From NCBI GenBank assembly GCA_963617965.1, contig CAVEQO010000024.1, positions 1-37,488 on the forward strand: a DNA stretch of 37,488 bases, written 5' to 3'. This DNA comes from UBA6382 sp963617965 (GTDB lineage: Bacteria > Bacteroidota > Bacteroidia > Bacteroidales > Bacteroidaceae). Position 1 is the stretch's first letter. Every line of letters begins with the position of its first letter. A program made the translations under genes and the position numbers. Below, piece after piece: positions 7,763-16,292 of the stretch. The notes under the pieces were generated by a model that searched no databases, had not been told where the DNA came from, and was given only the letters and a program-made list of their open reading frames with translations.

Positions 7763-9928
7763 ATGGCAAGAAAAACATTCAACAACATAGACATCTACGC
7801 CAACATAGAGGTCAAGAACGGCCGTGACTGGCAAAAAGAAAACGGCATAACAGCCAACTGGAAAACACCCGAACAGATAGACATACAGCCCGTGTACACG
7901 AAGGAAGACCTCGAGGGCATGGAACATCTGGACTTTGCCGCCGGCATCCCACCTTTCCTGCGCGGTCCGTACAGCATGATGTATCCGTTCCGCCCGTGGA
8001 CTATACGACAGTATGCCGGTTTCTCCACGGCCGAGGAGAGCAACGCTTTCTACCGCCGCAATCTGGCGAGCGGACAGAAAGGTCTTTCCGTTGCCTTTGA
8101 CCTGCCGACCCACCGCGGCTACGATCCAGACAACGAACGTGTTGTGGGCGATGTGGGCAAGGCCGGTGTGTCAATATGCTCGCTCGAAAACATGAAAGTG
8201 CTGTTTGCCGGCATTCCCCTCAACAAGATGTCGGTATCAATGACCATGAACGGCGCCGTGCTGCCCATTCTGGCGTTCTATATAAATGCAGGGCTTGAGC
8301 AGGGTGCCAAGCTTGAAGAGATGGCCGGAACCATACAGAACGACATTCTGAAGGAGTTCATGGTGCGCAACACCTATATATACCCACCGGCTTTTTCTAT
8401 GAAAATCATTGCCGACATTTTCGAGTTCACGTCACAGAAGATGCCCAAGTTCAATTCCATTTCCATATCGGGATACCATATGCAGGAAGCCGGCGCTACG
8501 GCCGACATTGAGCTGGCATATACTCTGGCAGACGGTATAGACTACCTGCGCACCGGTATCAACGCCGGCATTGACGTCGACGCGTTCGCACCGCGTCTCT
8601 CGTTCTTCTGGGCCATCGGCGTAAACCATTTCATGGAGATTGCCAAGATGCGCGCGGGCAGACTGCTGTGGGCAAAAATCGTGAAGAGCTTTGGGGCCAA
8701 GAACCCGAAATCCATGGCACTGCGCACACACTCGCAGACTTCGGGCTGGTCGCTCACAGAACAGGATCCATTCAACAACGTGGGACGCACCTGCATAGAG
8801 GCCATGGCTGCCGTTCTCGGACACACCCAGTCGCTCCACACCAACGCCCTTGACGAGGCCATCGCACTGCCCACCGACTTTTCCGCCCGCATAGCACGCA
8901 ACACCCAGATTTACATCCAGAACGAAACCCAGGTATGCAAGCACATTGACCCGTGGGCAGGTTCCTACTATGTAGAAAAACTCACGCAGGAACTCATCGA
9001 CAAGGCGTGGGCGCACATTGAGGAAATCGAGAAACTCGGCGGCATGGCAAAAGCCATAGAGACGGGCGTACCCAAGATGCGCATCGAGGAAGCCGCCGCA
9101 CGCACGCAAGGGCGCATTGACACAGGCAAGCAGGTGATCGTGGGCATCAACAAATACAGGCTTGACCACGAAGATCCTATTGACATCCTTGAAATAGACA
9201 ACACGGCAGTACGCAAACAACAGGAAGCGGCTCTCGCAGAACTGCGCAAAAGCCGCGACGAGGAAGCCTGCAAGGCTGTCCTTGCGGAAATCACGGAATG
9301 CGTGCAGGAATTCAAAGACGGAAAGAAGAGCCGGAACAACCTGCTTGACCTCGCCGTCAAGGCTGCGGGGCTGCGCTGTACGCTCGGCGAGATCTCGGAT
9401 GCCTGTGAGACTGTCGTGGGACGTTACAAAGCAGTTATAAAAACCATATCCAACGTGTATTCAGCAGAAAGCAAAGACAGCGGCTACTTTCAGGAAGCAC
9501 GCCGCCTGACCGAAGAGTTTGCAAAGAAAGAGGGCCGCCGACCGCGCATCATGATTGCCAAGATGGGACAGGACGGGCACGACCGCGGCGCCAAGGTGGT
9601 GGCCACCGGCTATGCCGACTGCGGCTTTGACGTAGACATGGGACCGCTGTTCCAGACCCCGGCAGAGTCAGCACGCCAAGCCGTGGAAAACGATGTCGAC
9701 GCACTTGGCGTCAGCTCGCTCGCCGCAGGTCACAAAACCCTTATACCGGCGGTGATAGAGGAACTGAAGAAACTCGGGCGCGAGGACATTGTCGTGACCG
9801 CAGGAGGTGTGATTCCCGTCAACGACTACGACTTCCTGTACAAGGCCGGTGTGGCAGCCATCTTCGGCCCTGGCACCTCGGTCGCATATTCTGCCGTGGA
9901 ACTCATGAAGTTGCTCTTGGCAGAATAA
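7763..9928 (+). CDS. mutB: Methylmalonyl-CoA mutase large (alpha, catalytic) subunit
   Basis: The 721-aa catalytic subunit carries adenosylcobalamin and performs the radical carbon-skeleton rearrangement between succinyl-CoA and methylmalonyl-CoA. The N-terminal TIM-barrel shows the family's MMYPFRPWTIRQYAGFSTAE stretch (about residues 73-92). The C-terminal domain has the cobalamin-binding motif MGQDGHDRGAKV, with the axial His near residue 606. Length is usual for the family. It directly follows mutA and is closed by a strong hairpin terminator at 9977, so the transcript appears to be mutAB only. The enzyme depends on corrinoid supply; the BtuFC-like transporter at 19211-21348 could contribute, but that link is inferred. 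Confidence 0.97.
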   Translation: MARKTFNNIDIYANIEVKNGRDWQKENGITANWKTPEQIDIQPVYTKEDLEGMEHLDFAAGIPPFLRGPYSMMYPFRPWTIRQYAGFSTAEESNAFYRRNLASGQKGLSVAFDLPTHRGYDPDNERVVGDVGKAGVSICSLENMKVLFAGIPLNKMSVSMTMNGAVLPILAFYINAGLEQGAKLEEMAGTIQNDILKEFMVRNTYIYPPAFSMKIIADIFEFTSQKMPKFNSISISGYHMQEAGATADIELAYTLADGIDYLRTGINAGIDVDAFAPRLSFFWAIGVNHFMEIAKMRAGRLLWAKIVKSFGAKNPKSMALRTHSQTSGWSLTEQDPFNNVGRTCIEAMAAVLGHTQSLHTNALDEAIALPTDFSARIARNTQIYIQNETQVCKHIDPWAGSYYVEKLTQELIDKAWAHIEEIEKLGGMAKAIETGVPKMRIEEAAARTQGRIDTGKQVIVGINKYRLDHEDPIDILEIDNTAVRKQQEAALAELRKSRDEEACKAVLAEITECVQEFKDGKKSRNNLLDLAVKAAGLRCTLGEISDACETVVGRYKAVIKTISNVYSAESKDSGYFQEARRLTEEFAKKEGRRPRIMIAKMGQDGHDRGAKVVATGYADCGFDVDMGPLFQTPAESARQAVENDVDALGVSSLAAGHKTLIPAVIEELKKLGREDIVVTAGGVIPVNDYDFLYKAGVAAIFGPGTSVAYSAVELMKLLLAE

Positions 9929-9976
9929 CGCGAATATCATGCCGTCTGTGCTACAGTGCGGACTGCACACAATCAC

Positions 9977-10014
9977 AAAAAGCGGGCGAAGCAAAACAGC
10001 TTCGCCCGCTTTTT
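9977..10014 (+). terminator. Rho-independent terminator of mutAB
   Basis: A perfect 12-bp GC-rich stem (9981-9992 with 9999-10010) has a 6-nt loop. It is flanked by AAAA on the left and TTTT on the right, so it can work in either direction. Confidence 0.9.
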
Positions 10015-10065
10015 AGCATTTCGGAGACGGCAAGGAAAAACGCATCCGGGCATATATGTTTTTTC

Positions 10066-10104
10066 TTTGTTTAACAATTTTGTAACAATTTTGTAATACC
10101 TTTG
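10066..10104 (+). promoter_or_regulatory. PHO-box-like 11-nt direct repeats plus -7 box upstream of the phosphate transporter
   Basis: Three consecutive units of the type TTTTGTAACAA repeat with 11-nt phasing from about 10066 to 10096. They run directly into a -7 box TACCTTTG (10097-10104). The expected -33 TTTG is missing and the repeats occupy that position. This is the layout of an activator-dependent promoter. The 11-nt period matches PHO boxes bound by PhoB/PhoP-type regulators, and the gene downstream is a phosphate transporter. Binding by a PhoB homologue is inferred, not shown. Confidence 0.5.
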
Positions 10105-10129
10105 CTAAAACTTTTTCAAATTCCATCCA

Positions 10130-11821
10130 ATGCAAACTTTTGTTAACATTTTTTCCCTGCTGGGCGCACTCGGTCTTTTCCTCTATGGAATGAAGATAAT
10201 GAGCGAAGGTCTGGAGAAATTCGCCGGCGACCGGTTGCGCAACATTCTTGCAGCAATGACCAAAAACAGGGTGATGGGCGTATTTACCGGCATAAGCGTG
10301 ACCGCCCTTATCCAGTCGTCTTCCGCCACCACTGTCATGGTCATCTCGTTTGTCAATGCAGGACTCATGACGCTGACGCAAGCCATCGGGGTAATAATGG
10401 GTGCCAACATCGGAACGACCATCACGGCATGGATCATCTCGGCCATCGGTTTCAAAGTGGATATTGCCGCCTTTGCCCTGCCACTGCTCGCCATAGGCAT
10501 ACCGCTGATATTCAGCGGAAATTCAAAACGAAAATCCATAGGAGAGTTTGTCTTTGGATTTTCGTTTCTTTTCATGGGACTCAGCTTTCTCCAGCAGTCA
10601 GCTGAAGACATCCAGATGGGCAAAGCCGTTGCACTGATGCTGGCCAAAGTGGCCGACGGAGGGTTCTTCACAATCATTCTCTTTGTGATTGTCGGCGCAC
10701 TGGTGACGATGCTGGTACAGGCTTCGGCGGCAACCATGGCTGTCACCCTCATGCTGTTTGACATGAACATCCCGGGCTTCGGACTGGAGCAGGCTGCCGC
10801 CCTTGCCATGGGACAGAACATAGGCACAACCATCACGGCTTTTATCGCCTCGCTCACAGGCAACACCCAAGCGCGCAGGGCTGCACTCGTCCATATATTC
10901 TTCAACGTGTTCGGAGTAGTTCTCGTGCTGTTCATCTTCTATCCGTTCTGCGATGCGATCACATGGTTCGTAAGCAACGTGATGGGCACGCCCGACAACG
11001 ACCTCTTCAAGCTCTCCGCTTTCCACACTGCGTTCAACGTGTTCAACACTCTCATACTTATATGGTTCGTCAAGCAGATAGAACAGATAGTATGCAAGAT
11101 CCTGCCACAGAAGGAAAAGAAAGAGGAGCCGCGCCTGCGCTTCATTGCCGGAGGCCTGCTGTCAACCGCTGAACTTTCCATTGTTCAGGCACGCAACGAA
11201 GTCGCCGTGATGGCGGAACGGTGCTACCGCATGATAGAGATGGTGCGCAAAGCCCTGTCGTCCAAGAAAGACAGCGATTTTGAGGATTTATACAAGCGCA
11301 TAGAACACTACGAGCAGATAACCGACAATATGGAAACAGAAATAGCCGACTACCTGCGCAAGGTGAGCGAAGGACGTCTGTCAGCAGACTCAAAGAAGCA
11401 CATCACGCAGATGCTACGGGAAGTTGACGAACTTGAATCCATCGGTGACAGTATGTACAATCTGGGGCGCACGCTGTCACGCAAACGCCAGCATGAACCC
11501 GCTCCGTTTACCAGCGAGCAGAGAGCGCACATGGAAGAGATGCTCAACTTTACGGACGAAGCTCTCGGCAACATGTACAATATTCTGGCTGACAACGACG
11601 TCACGCCGGTTGACCTTGAGAAAACCTATAAAATGGAGAGACGGCTCAACGATTTCCGCTCGAAATGCAAGGACGAGAATCTGGAAGCCGTCAACACCGG
11701 CGCCTACAACTACCGTCTGGGCACATTCTACAATGATTTCATCGGAGAGTGCGAGCGGATTGGCGACTACGTGGTCAACGTGGTACAGGCCGAAAACGAA
11801 GCACGGAAACCTGCGGAATAA
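10130..11821 (+). CDS. Na+/phosphate cotransporter with C-terminal PhoU-like domain
   Basis: The 563-aa inner-membrane protein belongs to the NptA/PNaS family, which imports inorganic phosphate driven by sodium. Residues 1 to about 320 are hydrophobic and contain the family's inverted duplication. The first half has QSSSA (62-66) and GANIGTT (91-97); the second has QASAA (197-201) and GQNIGTT (228-234). In the second copy QSSSA has become QASAA, a common drift. Residues about 345-560 form a helical, charged PhoU-like domain, which in this family probably senses or gates in response to phosphate status. It is a single-gene unit with its own promoter. Related proteins in some bacteria export phosphate, so direction is not certain from sequence. 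Confidence 0.92.
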   Translation: MQTFVNIFSLLGALGLFLYGMKIMSEGLEKFAGDRLRNILAAMTKNRVMGVFTGISVTALIQSSSATTVMVISFVNAGLMTLTQAIGVIMGANIGTTITAWIISAIGFKVDIAAFALPLLAIGIPLIFSGNSKRKSIGEFVFGFSFLFMGLSFLQQSAEDIQMGKAVALMLAKVADGGFFTIILFVIVGALVTMLVQASAATMAVTLMLFDMNIPGFGLEQAAALAMGQNIGTTITAFIASLTGNTQARRAALVHIFFNVFGVVLVLFIFYPFCDAITWFVSNVMGTPDNDLFKLSAFHTAFNVFNTLILIWFVKQIEQIVCKILPQKEKKEEPRLRFIAGGLLSTAELSIVQARNEVAVMAERCYRMIEMVRKALSSKKDSDFEDLYKRIEHYEQITDNMETEIADYLRKVSEGRLSADSKKHITQMLREVDELESIGDSMYNLGRTLSRKRQHEPAPFTSEQRAHMEEMLNFTDEALGNMYNILADNDVTPVDLEKTYKMERRLNDFRSKCKDENLEAVNTGAYNYRLGTFYNDFIGECERIGDYVVNVVQAENEARKPAE

Positions 11822-11850
11822 ACAAACAACGGCACACAGACCGGGCAACA

Positions 11851-11891
11851 GCGTGCAGGCCGGACGGTTGATTACTGTCCGGCCTGCACGC
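11851..11891. terminator. Hairpin between the convergent Na/Pi transporter and 52-aa microprotein genes
   Basis: A perfect 15-bp inverted repeat (11851-11865 with 11877-11891) encloses an 11-nt loop. It lies 29 nt past the transporter stop and 4 nt past the stop of the small minus-strand gene. The following TTGTT is a weak U-tract on the plus strand; there is none on the minus strand. Confidence 0.65.
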
Positions 11892-11895
11892 TTGT

Positions 11896-12054
11896 TCAGT
11901 CATCACATTCATCATCGTCTTCATCTTCGTCCTGCCAACCGTCGCCCCAGTTTCCACTCCAGTCGCACAGATCCTTGCCCAGCAAACTGCCAGCATGTTG
12001 CCGCAACAGCTGTTCCACTTCGCTTAACGTTATGTATGCGTAATGTTTGTCCAT
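11896..12054 (-). CDS. Acidic 52-residue microprotein
   Basis: This short frame starts at ATG 12054 (MDKHYAYITLSEVEQLLRQH) and stops at TGA 11896. The first half looks like an amphipathic helix. A Trp/Gly segment (DWSGNWGDGW) follows, then a strongly acidic tail (DEDEDDDECDD). I do not recognise the family. It begins 11 nt after the stop of the 34-residue membrane microprotein, and both sit behind one -7 box, so they appear to be a two-gene transcript separate from purL, whose terminator lies upstream. The acidic tail suggests binding to a basic partner or a metal, but no function can be assigned. A chance frame of this length is possible. Confidence 0.55.
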   Translation of the reverse strand: MDKHYAYITLSEVEQLLRQHAGSLLGKDLCDWSGNWGDGWQDEDEDDDECDD

Positions 12055-12065
12055 AACTCAGCTGA

Positions 12066-12170
12066 CTACAATGACATCGCCAGTACAAACAACACCAGCA
12101 GTGCCCACAGCAAAACGATGCGGGATCTGACATAAATCCGCTTGATTCTCTCAATTTTGCAACGGTTCAT
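12066..12170 (-). CDS. 34-residue single-pass membrane microprotein
   Basis: This tiny frame starts at ATG 12170 and stops at TAG 12066. The N-terminal half is basic (MNRCKIERIKRIYVRSR) and the C-terminal half is an uninterrupted hydrophobic helix (IVLLWALLVLFVLAMSL). That is a classic small inner-membrane protein with its positive end in the cytoplasm. A -7 box lies 21 nt upstream of the ATG, so the leader would be very short. It precedes the acidic 52-residue frame by 11 nt. The family is not recognised. The promoter, spacing and amino-acid pattern support a real gene, but only conservation can settle it. Confidence 0.5.
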   Translation of the reverse strand: MNRCKIERIKRIYVRSRIVLLWALLVLFVLAMSL

Positions 12171-12190
12171 GACGGTTCTTTTTAACACTG

Positions 12191-12198
12191 CAAAAGTA
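12191..12198 (-). promoter_or_regulatory. Putative -7 box for the microprotein pair
   Basis: TACTTTTG on the minus strand matches TAnnTTTG. It sits between the purL terminator (12277-12318) and the 34-residue frame, so it would give the pair independent transcription. No good -33 TTTG is at 19-21 nt. Confidence 0.5.
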
Positions 12199-12276
12199 GC
12201 GGCTGAATATTACAAAACCACTACAACCCCGTTACACCTAAGCGAAAATATCGTGAAACAGCAAAGAACAAACACA

Positions 12277-12318
12277 AAGACCCCGTACAAAATTTATGGA
12301 GATCTTATACGGGGTCTT
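12277..12318 (-). terminator. Rho-independent terminator of purL
   Basis: A perfect 11-bp stem (12277-12287 with 12308-12318) encloses a 20-nt loop. On the minus strand it is followed by the T-rich GTGTTTGTTC. It lies 30 nt after the purL stop. Confidence 0.75.
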
Positions 12319-12347
12319 CAGTGGAAAGAAAAACAAGGGGGAAACCG

Positions 12348-15300
12348 TCACTTCATCTTGTCTTCCACCCATCTGCGGGCGTTGACAAAAGCCTCAATCC
12401 ACGGGGTGACATCATCCTTGCGACGATTTGCGGGATACGTTCCGCACTGCCACGGGAAGAAAGCACGTTCCGGATGAGGCATCATGGCCAGATGGCGGCC
12501 GTCAAGCGAACAGATGCCCGCAACACTGTAGTCGGATCCGTTGGGGTTGCCGGGGTAAGCGTCATAGCTGTATTTCAGCACCACATTATATTTGTCTTCC
12601 GGATACGGCAGGCTGAAACGGCCCTCACCGTGAGCCACCCAAACACCAAGCTTGTTGCCGCTCAGAGAGCCGAGCATCACACTGCGGTTGGTCTGTACGG
12701 TAACGCCCAGATAGGCACTTTCGAACTTGCGGCTGACATTGTGAAGCATCTTGCCGCTACCGTCGAGTTCCGGATTTACAAACCCGAGTTCAACCATGAG
12801 CTGGCAACCGTTGCACACGCCGAGCGAAAGAGTGTCCTTGCGGGCATAGAAACGCTCCAGTGCCGCCTTTGCACGCGGGTTATAAAGAAACGCACCAGCC
12901 CAGCCCTTGGCAGAACCGAGCACGTCGGAGTTTGAAAAGCCACCGCAGAACACAATCATGTTGATGTCGTCAAGCGTTTCACGCCCGGTGACAAGGTCTG
13001 TCATCATCACGTCCTTGACATCAAAGCCTGCCAGATGAAGGACATAGGCCATTTCGCGCTCACCATTGGTACCTTTCTCGCGAATGATGGCAGCCTTCAC
13101 GCCGCTCTTCTCCCTGCGTTCCGGCGATATTCCGTATTGTGCGAACTTGCCGGAGAAGTCCCTGTTATAGGCAAACTCCACGGGCTGAGCCTTGTAATTG
13201 CTGTAGCGTTCGTCAGCCTGAGCACCGAAAGACTGTTTGGTGTCAAGCAGATAGGACGTGTGATACCATACATCGCGCAGGTAATCAATGGCAAACTGGT
13301 GAGTTATGTTGTCTTGCGTGAGCAGAATATGGCGTTCGTCAACAGGTCTGCCAATCTTCACGAAAGACACGCCCTCGTTCTCCAGTATTTTCCTAAATTC
13401 AGATTTGTCGGAGTCTGCAATCTGGACTATTACGCCAGGGTTCTCCGCAAACAGAATTTTAACGAGATCCGTTTCCTTGAAATCGTCCACGTTTATCTCC
13501 ATACCGCCATCGGTATTTGCAAAACACATCTCAAGCAATGTCGTTATCAGACCGCCAGCCGATATGTCATGTCCGGCCATCACAAGACCGTTTGCCACCA
13601 GCTGCTGAACAGCATTGAATGCAGAACGGAAATATTCCGGATTGGCGCATACAGGCACATCGCTGCCCACACGTCCAAGGCTTTGGGCGAAAGCCGAACC
13701 GCCCAAACGAAGGCTGTCAAAGCTGAAATCTATGTGATAGAACGTGCTCTTACTGTCATTGACCATCACAGGCGAAACCACCTTGCGAATGTCACTCACC
13801 TGACCTCCGGCACTGACAATGACCGTTCCCGGCGATATGACTTTTTCACCGTTGGGATATTGCTGGCTCAGAGAGAGGGAGTCCTTGCCGGTGGGCACGT
13901 TGATCTTCAAGGCGCAGCAGAAACCGCTCAATGCCTCCACCGCTTTGTACAGGCGTGCGTCCTCACCCTTTTGCGAGCGGCACGGCCACATCCAGTTGGC
14001 GGAAAGCGACACGCTGTCAAGCCCCTCCTCCAGCGGAGCCCACACGATATTGGTAAGGGCCTCCGAAACGGAAAGCACCGAACCTGCCGCCGGGTCTGCC
14101 AGACCGGCCTGCGGCGCATGGCCAAGAGCTGTGGCGATGCCTTTCTTGCCCCTGTAGTCAAGAGCCACGACTCCGCAGTCACTCAACGGCAACTGCAACT
14201 CGCCCTGACATTGCTGTCGGGCTACCTTGCCGGTCACTGACCTGTCTACCTTGTTGGTAAGCCAGTCCTTGCACGCCACGCTCTCCATCTGGAGCATCTG
14301 TTCGAGATATTCCGATATCTTGCCCGTTTCGTATTCCGGCTCTTTGTACTTGCGCTCAACAGTCTCGTCGACCATCACCGTCTTGGGCGAATGACCAAAC
14401 ATCTGCGCCACGTCAAGGTCAAATGGTTTCACACCGTCGGCCTGCCTGAACGAGAAATGTGCATCGCCGGTTGTCTCACCCACAACATACATCGGAGCGC
14501 GCTCGCGTTCTGCAATCTTCTGCACGTGCCCGATGTGTTTCTCGTCAATCAGCAGCCCCATGCGCTCCTGACTTTCATTGGCAATGATTTCCTTTGCCGA
14601 AAGGGTCTTGTCGCCGATTGGCAGTCTTGACATATCTATTTCACCGCCGCAGTCTTCCACAAGTTCCGAGAGACAGTTGACATGACCGGCTGAGCCGTGG
14701 TCGTGGATTGACACGACAGGATTTGCATCTTCTTCGCACAAGGCGCGGATGAGGTTATAGTCGCGTTTCTGCATCTCGGGATTGGCGCGCTGGACGGCAT
14801 TGAGTTCTATACCGTTGGAGTAACGGCCTGTATCAACCGAAGAGACCGAACCGCCGCCAAGACCAATGCGATAGTTGTCACCCCCGACAACCACAATTTT
14901 GTTGCCCTTGCGTGGTTTCTTCTTTAGACAGTCACGCTTTGTGCCATAGCCCACACCGCCCGCAAGCATTATCACCTTGTCGTATGCATATTTCTCGCCG
15001 TTTTCCTGATGTTCAAACGTCAGCACCGAACCGGCAATCAGCGGTTGTCCGAACTTGTTGCCGAAATCGCTTGCTCCGTTGGAGGCCTTGACCAGAATCT
15101 GTTCCGGAGTCTGATAAAGCCATTTCCTGACAGGCAGGATAGACTCCCACGGACGTTCTCCGTCAAGACGGCTATAAGCAGTCATGTAAACGGCGGTTCC
15201 GGCTATGGGCCAGGAGCCCACTCCGCCCCCCATGCGGTCGCGTATCTCTCCACCCGTGCCAGTAGACGCTCCGTTGAACGGCTCTACTGTGGTAGGGAAG

Positions 15301-16049
15301 TTGTGCGTCTCTGCCTTGAGCGAAATGACGCTCTCTATGTCCTTGATGATAAAATAGTCGCTCGTGCTCTGGTCGGCGGGGGCGAACTGTTCCACAACCG
15401 GTCCCTGCGAAAACGCCACGTTGTCCTTATAGGCAGAAAGGATGTGGTGAGGGTTCTCCTTCGTGGTCTTCTTGATCATGGCGAAAAGCGACGAAGGCAT
15501 CTCCTTTCCGTCAATTATGAACGTCCCTCCGAAAATCTTGTGTCGGCAGTGCTCGGAATTGATCTGGGCAAAGCCGAAGACCTCCGAGTCTGTCAGCTTG
15601 CGGTTGAGTTCGCCCTCCACCTTGTGCAGGTATCCGATTTCTTCCGGAGACAAGGCAAGGCCCTCCTCTTCATTGTATTCCTCTATGTTCTCAATTGTTC
15701 TGATCGGTGCGGGCTTGATGTTGGTTTCAAACACCTTGCCGTCAAGGTTGCGATACATACGCTGAAGCATCGGATCGTGGGCTGCGTCTTCACTCTCCAC
15801 GCCGAAATACTCTTCAATTCGTTCAACGCCCTTGATATTCATGTTTTGGGTAATCTCAACGGCGTTGGTGCTCCACGGGGTGACCATCTCGCGGCGCGGC
15901 CCGATGAAAAAGCCTTCCACCATATCACCTTCCACTACGCTTGCGCCGCCGAAAAGCCAGCACAAAGCGTCCACATTTTCCTTTGACAAAATCTCTTTTG
16001 CCTGCACTGCAATCACGCTTCCTGCCGGTGTCTTATAGAACTGTATCAT
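12348..16049 (-). CDS. purL: Phosphoribosylformylglycinamidine synthase, large single-chain form
   Basis: PurL converts FGAR, glutamine and ATP to FGAM in de novo purine synthesis. At about 1233 aa it is the large form, with synthetase halves and a glutaminase domain in one chain. The N-terminal FGAM synthase region includes NSEHCRHK and the ETHNFPTTVEPFNGASTGTGG stretch (ATP/substrate site). The C-terminal class I glutaminase domain has the nucleophile in GVCNGCQLM (Cys near residue 1079) and the partner His/Glu in PHPERAFFPW (near 1192-1194). The open frame begins at 16088, but a -7 box sits at 16086-16093 and homologues begin like MIQFYKTPAGSVIAV. I therefore start at 16049. It is a single-gene unit with its own terminator. 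Confidence 0.96.
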   Translation of the reverse strand: MIQFYKTPAGSVIAVQAKEILSKENVDALCWLFGGASVVEGDMVEGFFIGPRREMVTPWSTNAVEITQNMNIKGVERIEEYFGVESEDAAHDPMLQRMYRNLDGKVFETNIKPAPIRTIENIEEYNEEEGLALSPEEIGYLHKVEGELNRKLTDSEVFGFAQINSEHCRHKIFGGTFIIDGKEMPSSLFAMIKKTTKENPHHILSAYKDNVAFSQGPVVEQFAPADQSTSDYFIIKDIESVISLKAETHNFPTTVEPFNGASTGTGGEIRDRMGGGVGSWPIAGTAVYMTAYSRLDGERPWESILPVRKWLYQTPEQILVKASNGASDFGNKFGQPLIAGSVLTFEHQENGEKYAYDKVIMLAGGVGYGTKRDCLKKKPRKGNKIVVVGGDNYRIGLGGGSVSSVDTGRYSNGIELNAVQRANPEMQKRDYNLIRALCEEDANPVVSIHDHGSAGHVNCLSELVEDCGGEIDMSRLPIGDKTLSAKEIIANESQERMGLLIDEKHIGHVQKIAERERAPMYVVGETTGDAHFSFRQADGVKPFDLDVAQMFGHSPKTVMVDETVERKYKEPEYETGKISEYLEQMLQMESVACKDWLTNKVDRSVTGKVARQQCQGELQLPLSDCGVVALDYRGKKGIATALGHAPQAGLADPAAGSVLSVSEALTNIVWAPLEEGLDSVSLSANWMWPCRSQKGEDARLYKAVEALSGFCCALKINVPTGKDSLSLSQQYPNGEKVISPGTVIVSAGGQVSDIRKVVSPVMVNDSKSTFYHIDFSFDSLRLGGSAFAQSLGRVGSDVPVCANPEYFRSAFNAVQQLVANGLVMAGHDISAGGLITTLLEMCFANTDGGMEINVDDFKETDLVKILFAENPGVIVQIADSDKSEFRKILENEGVSFVKIGRPVDERHILLTQDNITHQFAIDYLRDVWYHTSYLLDTKQSFGAQADERYSNYKAQPVEFAYNRDFSGKFAQYGISPERREKSGVKAAIIREKGTNGEREMAYVLHLAGFDVKDVMMTDLVTGRETLDDINMIVFCGGFSNSDVLGSAKGWAGAFLYNPRAKAALERFYARKDTLSLGVCNGCQLMVELGFVNPELDGSGKMLHNVSRKFESAYLGVTVQTNRSVMLGSLSGNKLGVWVAHGEGRFSLPYPEDKYNVVLKYSYDAYPGNPNGSDYSVAGICSLDGRHLAMMPHPERAFFPWQCGTYPANRRKDDVTPWIEAFVNARRWVEDKMK

Positions 16050-16085
16050 CTTTTTGCAATATGTTTCTATTATTTTATTTTGTAG

Positions 16086-16093
16086 CAAAGTTA
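16086..16093 (-). promoter_or_regulatory. Putative -7 box for purL
   Basis: TAACTTTG on the minus strand fits TAnnTTTG. Transcription would start about 30 nt before the ATG at 16049 and downstream of the longest-frame ATG at 16088. No -33 TTTG is evident. Confidence 0.55.
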
Positions 16094-16219
16094 CGACTTT
16101 TAGGAAGACTGGAGTACACTATCACTTATTAATTTGCCGCACATGGCAGAGTTTAAATGTCACCGTGGCAACAACATCAAAAATCACATGTGTTTCCGAA
16201 ATATATCCAAACAAAAAGC

Positions 16220-16227
16220 TACATTTG
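16220..16227 (+). promoter_or_regulatory. Putative -7 box for the MG2-domain surface protein gene
   Basis: TACATTTG matches TAnnTTTG. A TTTC 23 nt upstream is a poor -33. Predicted transcription start is near 16234, which excludes the longest-frame start at 16157 and supports the ATG at 16271. Confidence 0.5.
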
Positions 16228-16241
16228 CATTCAGGAATATC

Positions 16242-16292
16242 ATGAACAACCGACAAAATCCCAACCTGCCATGCGACAATCACTGTTTTTAG
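16242..16292 (+). other. Upstream reading frame overlapping the start of the MG2-domain gene
   Basis: A 16-codon frame starts at ATG 16242, five nt after an AGGA that could act as Shine-Dalgarno. It ends at TAG 16290-16292, 21 nt past the ATG of the main gene and in another frame. The main ATG at 16271 has no visible ribosome-binding site. Translational coupling or attenuation is possible; it could also be chance. Confidence 0.3.

Noticed and set aside
13035..14240. 401-codon plus-strand open frame
   Set aside because: It lies wholly antisense to purL, whose catalytic motifs are intact. The product shows no family pattern; long antisense frames are expected from the G+C-rich third positions here.
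16157..16270. N-terminal extension of the MG2-domain protein
   Set aside because: The extension lacks a signal peptide, and a -7 box at 16220 lies within it; the ATG at 16271 gives a clean signal peptide.
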